From Rhizobacter sp. (GTDB lineage: Bacteria > Pseudomonadota > Gammaproteobacteria > Burkholderiales > Burkholderiaceae_C), in the NCBI GenBank assembly GCA_025355745.1, contig JANXZA010000052.1, positions 1 to 50,119 of the forward strand: a stretch of 50,119 nucleotides of DNA, given 5' to 3'. Under the pieces are notes generated by a model, which was not told the DNA's origin, ran no database searches, and worked only from the letters and a program-made list of their open reading frames with translations. Position 1 is the stretch's first letter, and every line of letters begins with the position of its first letter. Positions 46,198-50,119 of the stretch are shown here, one piece after another. The position numbers and the translations under genes were made by a program.

Positions 46198-46839
46198 GTG
46201 CCGGCCGACCGGCGCGGCGGCGATGCGCCTAACGATCAAGCTGAGCGGGAGCCGCAACCGCCGCCGCCAACAGAAGCGCAGCCGCGTTCCCGCTTCGCCT
46301 GGTGCATCACCGGCTCGGGCCACTTCCTGGACGAATCGATGGCGCTGGCGCAACGCCTGCCGAGCGTCGATCTGTTCCTGTCGGCGGCCGCCGAAGAGGT
46401 GCTCGAGATCTACAAGCTGCCGATCGACGGCCTGAAGCCCCGCTTCCGTGTCTTTCGCGACAAGACCGCCAGCAGCGTGCCGGTGGGCATGTTGTATGAC
46501 GACGTGTATCACACCGTCGTCATCGCGCCGGCGAGCAGCAACACGGTCGCCAAGTGCGCGCTCGGCATCAGCGATTCACTGCCGACCAACATGTTTGCGC
46601 AGGCCGGCAAGCTGGGGCTGCTGGGCATCGTTTTTGCGTGCGACACCGAACCGGTGGTCGTGACCAAGTCGCCCCACGACTGGGTCACGCTGCGGCCCCG
46701 GCGCATCGAACTCGACAACGTGGAACGGCTGCGCGCCATCGACTTCTGCGAGGTCGTGGCGTCGCCGCAGCAGCTCGAAGCCGCACTCGACAGCCGATTG
46801 AGAGAACTCGCGCTCGCATGGAACACATCCTCTTCCTGA
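46198..46839 (+). CDS. Flavoprotein, probable dihydromethanopterin reductase (DmrB/AfpA-like)
   Basis: A 213-residue flavoprotein. After a disordered Pro/Glu-rich start, RFAWCITGSGHFLDESMALAQRL opens an FMN-binding fold, with TVVIAPASSNTVAKCALGISDSLPTNM and PHDWVTLRPRRIELDNVERL. This resembles archaeal-type flavoproteins including DmrB, which reduces dihydromethanopterin to H4MPT in the last biosynthetic step. The start is uncertain: GTG at 46198 follows the regulator's stop by four bases. Its end overlaps the next gene by 22 bases. Confidence 0.8.
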   Translation: MPADRRGGDAPNDQAEREPQPPPPTEAQPRSRFAWCITGSGHFLDESMALAQRLPSVDLFLSAAAEEVLEIYKLPIDGLKPRFRVFRDKTASSVPVGMLYDDVYHTVVIAPASSNTVAKCALGISDSLPTNMFAQAGKLGLLGIVFACDTEPVVVTKSPHDWVTLRPRRIELDNVERLRAIDFCEVVASPQQLEAALDSRLRELALAWNTSSS

Positions 46840-48236
46840 CCGGCCGCCTCGCGCAGCCGAGCCTGGAACGGGTGCTGGCCAACATCGACGCCGCGCCGTT
46901 CACCTGGGAGGTGCGCCAGCTGGGCTTGCAGGTGGCCGCACTGATGACGGCCGACATGATCCGGCGCCGGGTGGCGTTGCCGGTGATGTCGGCCGACTCA
47001 GTGAGCGTCAATGCGCCACGCCGCGTCGACCGAATCATCGTGCCCGGCCGCTGCCGGGGCGATGTCGATGCGCTGTCGCAGCACTTCGGCGTGCCGGTGC
47101 AGCGCGGCCCCGAGGAAGTCAAGGACCTGCCGCACTTTTTCAACCGCGCGGCACAGCCGATCACGCTCGACGAGTACGAGGTGGCCATCTTTGCCGAAAT
47201 CGTCGACGCGCCGCGCCTCAGCGTCGACGCCATCGTCGCCCGCGCCCGTCTGCTGCGTGCCGACGGCGCCGATGTGATCGACCTCGGCGGCCTGCCCGAC
47301 ACGCCTTTCGACCACTTGGTAGACAGCGTCAACGCGTTGAAGGCCGAGGGCTTCAAGGTCAGCGTCGATTCGATCGACCCGCAGGAGCTGCTGCGCGGTG
47401 GCCGCGCCGGTGCCGACTACCTGCTCAGCCTGACGCTCGACACCTTGTGGGTCGCCGACGAGGTGGCCGCCACGCCGATCCTGATCCCGCGCACGCCGAG
47501 CGATGAAGCCTCGCTGTTCGAGGCGGTCGAGATCATGCAGCGCAGCGGCCGTGACTTTCTGGCCGACTCGATCCTCGACCCGATCCCGTTCGGCTTTGCC
47601 GCCTCGATCGTGCGCTACCACCGCCTGCGCGAGCGCTTTCCCGAGGTACCGATCATGATGGGCGTTGGCAACCTGACCGAGCTGACCGAGGCCGACACCA
47701 GCGGCATCAACGCGCTGCTGTTCGGCATCTGCGCCGAGCTGAATGTGGCGGCGGTGCTGACCACGCAGGTCAGCCCGCATGCGCGCCGCGCGGTGAAGGA
47801 AGCCGACTGGGCGCGCCGCATCATGCACGCCGCGAGCCGCCATCAAATGTTGCCCAAGGGCATGAGCGGCGCCTTGCTGACGGTGCATGCCAAGCACCCG
47901 TACCCCGACACGCCGGACGAGATCGCGGCCACCGCCGCGCAGGTGCGGGACCCGAACTTCCGGGTCCAGGTGTCGGCGCGCGGCCTGCATGTGTACAACC
48001 GCGACGGGCTGCGCTTCGGCCAGGGCGCGTTCGAGCTGTGGCCGCAGCTCGGCCTGGAAGCCGATGCATCGCACGCCTTCTACATGGGCGTGGAACTGGC
48101 CCGCGCCGAGATCGCCCACCAGCTCGGCAAGCGCTATGTGCAGGACCAGCCGCTCGACTGGGGCTGCGCGGTGGAGCGCAGCGCGCAAGACATGGACACC
48201 TGGTGCGCGCCGGGCACGACGCGGAAGAGGAGTTGA
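46818..48236 (+). CDS. Dihydropteroate-synthase-like protein of the H4MPT cluster (DUF6513-type)
   Basis: A 472-residue protein beginning MEHILFLTGRLAQPSLERVLANI. The middle (from about residue 130) is a TIM-barrel pterin-binding domain resembling dihydropteroate synthase: GADVIDLGGLPDTPFDHLVDSV, VSVDSIDP, ADSILDPIPFGF, MMGVGNLTELTEADTSGIN. Archaeal and methylotroph homologues are thought to act in methanopterin synthesis, joining the pterin and RFAP moieties. The N-terminal 120 residues are a family-specific domain. Overlaps the flavoprotein gene, indicating coupling. Confidence 0.85.
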   Translation: MEHILFLTGRLAQPSLERVLANIDAAPFTWEVRQLGLQVAALMTADMIRRRVALPVMSADSVSVNAPRRVDRIIVPGRCRGDVDALSQHFGVPVQRGPEEVKDLPHFFNRAAQPITLDEYEVAIFAEIVDAPRLSVDAIVARARLLRADGADVIDLGGLPDTPFDHLVDSVNALKAEGFKVSVDSIDPQELLRGGRAGADYLLSLTLDTLWVADEVAATPILIPRTPSDEASLFEAVEIMQRSGRDFLADSILDPIPFGFAASIVRYHRLRERFPEVPIMMGVGNLTELTEADTSGINALLFGICAELNVAAVLTTQVSPHARRAVKEADWARRIMHAASRHQMLPKGMSGALLTVHAKHPYPDTPDEIAATAAQVRDPNFRVQVSARGLHVYNRDGLRFGQGAFELWPQLGLEADASHAFYMGVELARAEIAHQLGKRYVQDQPLDWGCAVERSAQDMDTWCAPGTTRKRS

Positions 48237-48240
48237 GGCA

Positions 48241-48909
48241 ATGACGGACCGCGTGGTCGAAGGCCCCCATCCCGGCCTTCCCCCAACGGGGGAAGGAGGG
48301 GTCGGTGCGCTGCGCGCTGGGCTTGGGCCTGACGTGATCTTCGAAACCGTCGTCACCACCGTCGCCGCCGACGGCACCCCGCACATCGCGCCGATGGGCG
48401 TGCGCTACCGCGACGACGAAGTGCTGCTGATGCCGTTCAAGCCGTCGACCACCCACGCCAACATCATCGCCAGCGGCGCGGCGGTCTTGAACATCCTGAC
48501 CGACACCCGCGTCTTCGCCGGCTGCGTGACCGGCCGGCGCGCCTGGCCGATCCAGCCCGTCGAGCACGTCAACGGTGTGCGCCTGGCCTGCGCGCTGCGC
48601 CACATCGAGCTGCGCCTGGCGCATCAGGACGACGATGCGCAGCGCCCGGTGCTGCACATGGCGCGGGTCCACGCCGCCACGCATGCGGAGTTCCACGGCT
48701 TCAATCGTGCCCAGGCGGCGGTGATCGAGGGCGCGGTGCTGGTCAGCCGGCTGCACATGCTGGCGCCGCAGAAGGTCGACGGCGAAATGGCGTACCTGCA
48801 AATCGCCATCGACAAGACCGCCAGCGCGCACGAGCATGAAGCCTGGGGCTGGTTGCTGGACGCGGTGCAGCGGCACCGCGCCGCGCTCGCCAAGGGAGCA
48901 GCGGCATGA
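48241..48909 (+). CDS. DUF447 family protein (flavin-reductase-like split barrel)
   Basis: A 222-residue protein whose core (VIFETVVTTVAADGTPHIAPMGVRYRDDEVLLMPFKPSTTHANI ... GFNRAQAAVIEGAVLVSRLHML) matches DUF447, proteins found with methanopterin genes and probably FMN-binding. The first 30 codons include a C/G palindrome repeat (48276-48296) that encodes GLPPTGEGG and is not part of the family. The true start could be later. The gene is coupled to mfnB (four-base overlap). Confidence 0.82.
   Translation: MTDRVVEGPHPGLPPTGEGGVGALRAGLGPDVIFETVVTTVAADGTPHIAPMGVRYRDDEVLLMPFKPSTTHANIIASGAAVLNILTDTRVFAGCVTGRRAWPIQPVEHVNGVRLACALRHIELRLAHQDDDAQRPVLHMARVHAATHAEFHGFNRAQAAVIEGAVLVSRLHMLAPQKVDGEMAYLQIAIDKTASAHEHEAWGWLLDAVQRHRAALAKGAAA
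48276..48296. repeat. C/G palindrome inside the DUF447 gene start
   Basis: CCTTCCCCCAACGGGGGAAG is a member of the same palindrome family as the element at 30771. Here it lies inside the annotated reading frame and keeps it open. Confidence 0.6.
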
Positions 48910-49601
48910 AGATGTTGGTCAGCGTTCGCAGTGTCGAAGAGGCCTTGCTGGCAGCATCCGGCGGCGCTGATTTCATCGACCTGAAGGAGCCGAGCGGCGG
49001 TGCGCTCGGCGGCCTGCCGACCACGACGATCCGCGCCATCGTCGAGGCGCTGCGTCAGCAGGGCTGCGGCTTGCCGGTCAGCGCCACGATCGGTGATGTG
49101 CCGATGCACGAGGCCGATCGGATCGCGGCGTGTGTCGATGCGGTCGGCGCCTGCGGGGTCGACTATGTGAAGGTCGGCATCGAGCGCGCGCCGCAGGCCG
49201 TGGCGGTGCTCGACATGCTGGCCGGAAGCGGCTGGCCGATCGTCCCCGTCTTCATCGCCGACCACGGGCTCGACGCCGCCCACGTGGCCCATGCCTGCAC
49301 CCTCGGCTTCCCCGGCCTGATGGCCGACACGGCAGACAAGCACGCCGGCAGCTTGTTCGATGCGGTGAGCGCGGCGGACTTGCAGCGCTTCGTTGTCACC
49401 GTTCGCGCGGCGGGAAAAATGGTGGGGCTGGCGGGTGCGTTGCGGCTGGAACATCTTCAGATGCTCGCTGCGCTCAAGCCTGACTTCGCGGGGTTTCGGA
49501 CGGCCGTGTGCGTCGGCGACCGGACGTCGGCCCTTGATCCGCAACGCTTGCAGGCACTGGCCGCGCTGCTGCACGGTCGGGCCGTGGCTGAAGCGGGTTG
49601 A
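48906..49601 (+). CDS. mfnB: (5-formylfuran-3-yl)methyl phosphate synthase (MfnB)
   Basis: A 231-residue TIM-barrel enzyme making the furan precursor of methanofuran from two glyceraldehyde-3-phosphate molecules. It starts MLVSVRSVEEALLAASGGADFIDLKEPSGGALGG, with Lys27 in DLKEP as the likely Schiff-base lysine, and has FIADHGLDAAHVAHA and GLAGALRLEHLQML. Its presence implies the cell makes a methanofuran-type cofactor for the formyltransferase/hydrolase complex, whose genes are not in this window. Confidence 0.93.
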   Translation: MKMLVSVRSVEEALLAASGGADFIDLKEPSGGALGGLPTTTIRAIVEALRQQGCGLPVSATIGDVPMHEADRIAACVDAVGACGVDYVKVGIERAPQAVAVLDMLAGSGWPIVPVFIADHGLDAAHVAHACTLGFPGLMADTADKHAGSLFDAVSAADLQRFVVTVRAAGKMVGLAGALRLEHLQMLAALKPDFAGFRTAVCVGDRTSALDPQRLQALAALLHGRAVAEAG

Positions 49602-49621
49602 TTGCCGACGGCGTCAGAGAG

Positions 49622-49812
49622 TCAGGCTGCGTCGGTCAGCTCCAGACGCCGTTCCACGCGGTCCATGCATGTGCTGGACCCGTCCATGCGCAGATTCAAC
49701 GCTGCCACAGCATCGTGCACCAGGGCCATGTGTCGATTGAGCGATGCCACGCGAACCGTCAGGTCGTCGAGTTTGGTTTCGACGCGATCCAGCGTGACTT
49801 GAATCGTTTCAT
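49622..49812 (-). pseudogene. Small coiled-coil protein with a probable 5' frameshift
   Basis: The minus strand encodes about 60 residues of heptad-like sequence (IQVTLDRVETKLDDLTVRV ... DRVERRLELTDAA, then stop), typical of small coiled-coil proteins. The frame has no start codon; it begins directly after the MfnE-like stop. An ATG at 49810-49812 lies one base out of frame in ATGAAACG; adding one A to the run would give MKTIQV and restore it. So this is either a recent one-base deletion or a sequence error. Confidence 0.5.
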
Positions 49813-49816
49813 GTCT

Positions 49817-50119
49817 TCAAGCATCGATGTACCGGAGCACCCCCAGCAGCAGCGCCCGCATGCGCCCCAGTTCGCTGTGGTGGACGATGTTGATCGGGAA
49901 CGCCGCATCTTCCGCCATCGCCTCGAAGCGCCGGTCCAGAACGCCTGCAGCAGTCAAGGCCGCCAGGTTGGCCGTCGGATCAATCTCACACGACTTGACG
50001 ACCACCAGGCGCTCGGCGTTCATGCGCCGCGCCAGGTCGAGCGCAATGCTGTCGGAGGTGACCTGCCAGTTCGTGTTCGCGTCCGGCTGATCGCGTTGCA
50101 GCTCGAATGGCAGCCACAG
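49817..50119 (-). CDS. mfnE: C-terminal part of an amino-acid-kinase-family protein (MfnE-like), cut by window edge
   Basis: The minus-strand frame is open to the window end. It gives about 100 residues: TNWQVTSDSIALDLARRMNA, then ERLVVVKSCEIDP and PINIVHHSELGRMRALLLG. The W-x-V-T-S-D-S and L-x-x-V-K-S patterns are those of small amino-acid kinases such as MfnE, which phosphorylates a methanofuran furan precursor; adjacency to mfnB supports this. An internal ATG at 50023 is not the true start. Confidence 0.65.
   Translation of the reverse strand: MWLPFELQRDQPDANTNWQVTSDSIALDLARRMNAERLVVVKSCEIDPTANLAALTAAGVLDRRFEAMAEDAAFPINIVHHSELGRMRALLLGVLRYIDA

Overview
The window is high-GC proteobacterial DNA. 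The pyrG-kdsA-eno-ftsB gene order, the Anbu-type peptidase, the C/G-rich palindromic repeats and the tetrahydromethanopterin (H4MPT) genes together suggest a methylotrophic or facultatively methylotrophic betaproteobacterium of the Burkholderiales (Methylibium/Rubrivivax-like). The genus is an inference. I see no rRNA, tRNA, CRISPR array, prophage or intact insertion sequence.

Region 1 (1-14.9 kb) is mostly housekeeping: a gamma-carbonic anhydrase, Hsp33, and a minus-strand run pyrG-kdsA-eno-ftsB-pnuC followed by two small membrane proteins and a NadR-like ATPase. Next comes a translationally coupled trio, mutS / Anbu peptidase / alpha-beta hydrolase. It ends with a PEP-mutase/isocitrate-lyase family enzyme, an ArsR-like remnant and a GNAT acetyltransferase.

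Region 2 (14.9-35.5 kb) is the most unusual part and reads as one catabolic island with two divergent operons. Leftward runs a Rieske non-heme oxygenase (alpha and beta subunits), a ferredoxin-flavin reductase, a Rieske ferredoxin fused to a cyclic-nucleotide-binding-like domain (cNBD), a substrate-binding protein, an ABC permease fused to a second cNBD, two ATPases, a second permease and an amidohydrolase. Rightward runs a SulP anion transporter, a three-subunit molybdenum oxidoreductase resembling cytoplasmic sulfite dehydrogenase SoeABC, and a TauE/SafE-type exporter. Facing it is an operon for a histidine kinase, an NtrC-family sigma-54 activator and a third, free-standing cNBD protein. 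The 457-bp divergent intergenic region holds a sigma-54-type promoter for each operon and two near-identical palindromes 23 bp apart between them. My reading is import and oxygenolytic desulfonation of a small organosulfonate (methanesulfonate is the leading candidate), oxidation of the released sulfite by SoeABC, and export of sulfate/sulfite. The altered cNBD modules would tie transport, electron transfer and regulation to one unknown ligand.

Region 3 (35.7-50.1 kb) is an H4MPT/methanofuran-type C1 island: pterin carbinolamine dehydratase, beta-RFAP synthase, mtdB, an ATP-grasp ligase, mch, orf5, orf7 and fae, closed by a strong terminator. Then come folB (opposite strand), an AcoR-like sigma-54 activator, a DmrB-like flavoprotein, a dihydropteroate-synthase-like protein, a DUF447 protein, mfnB, and the end of an MfnE-like kinase at the window edge. 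This pathway oxidises formaldehyde to formate, so it could take the formaldehyde that a methanesulfonate monooxygenase would release. That link is an inference from adjacency.
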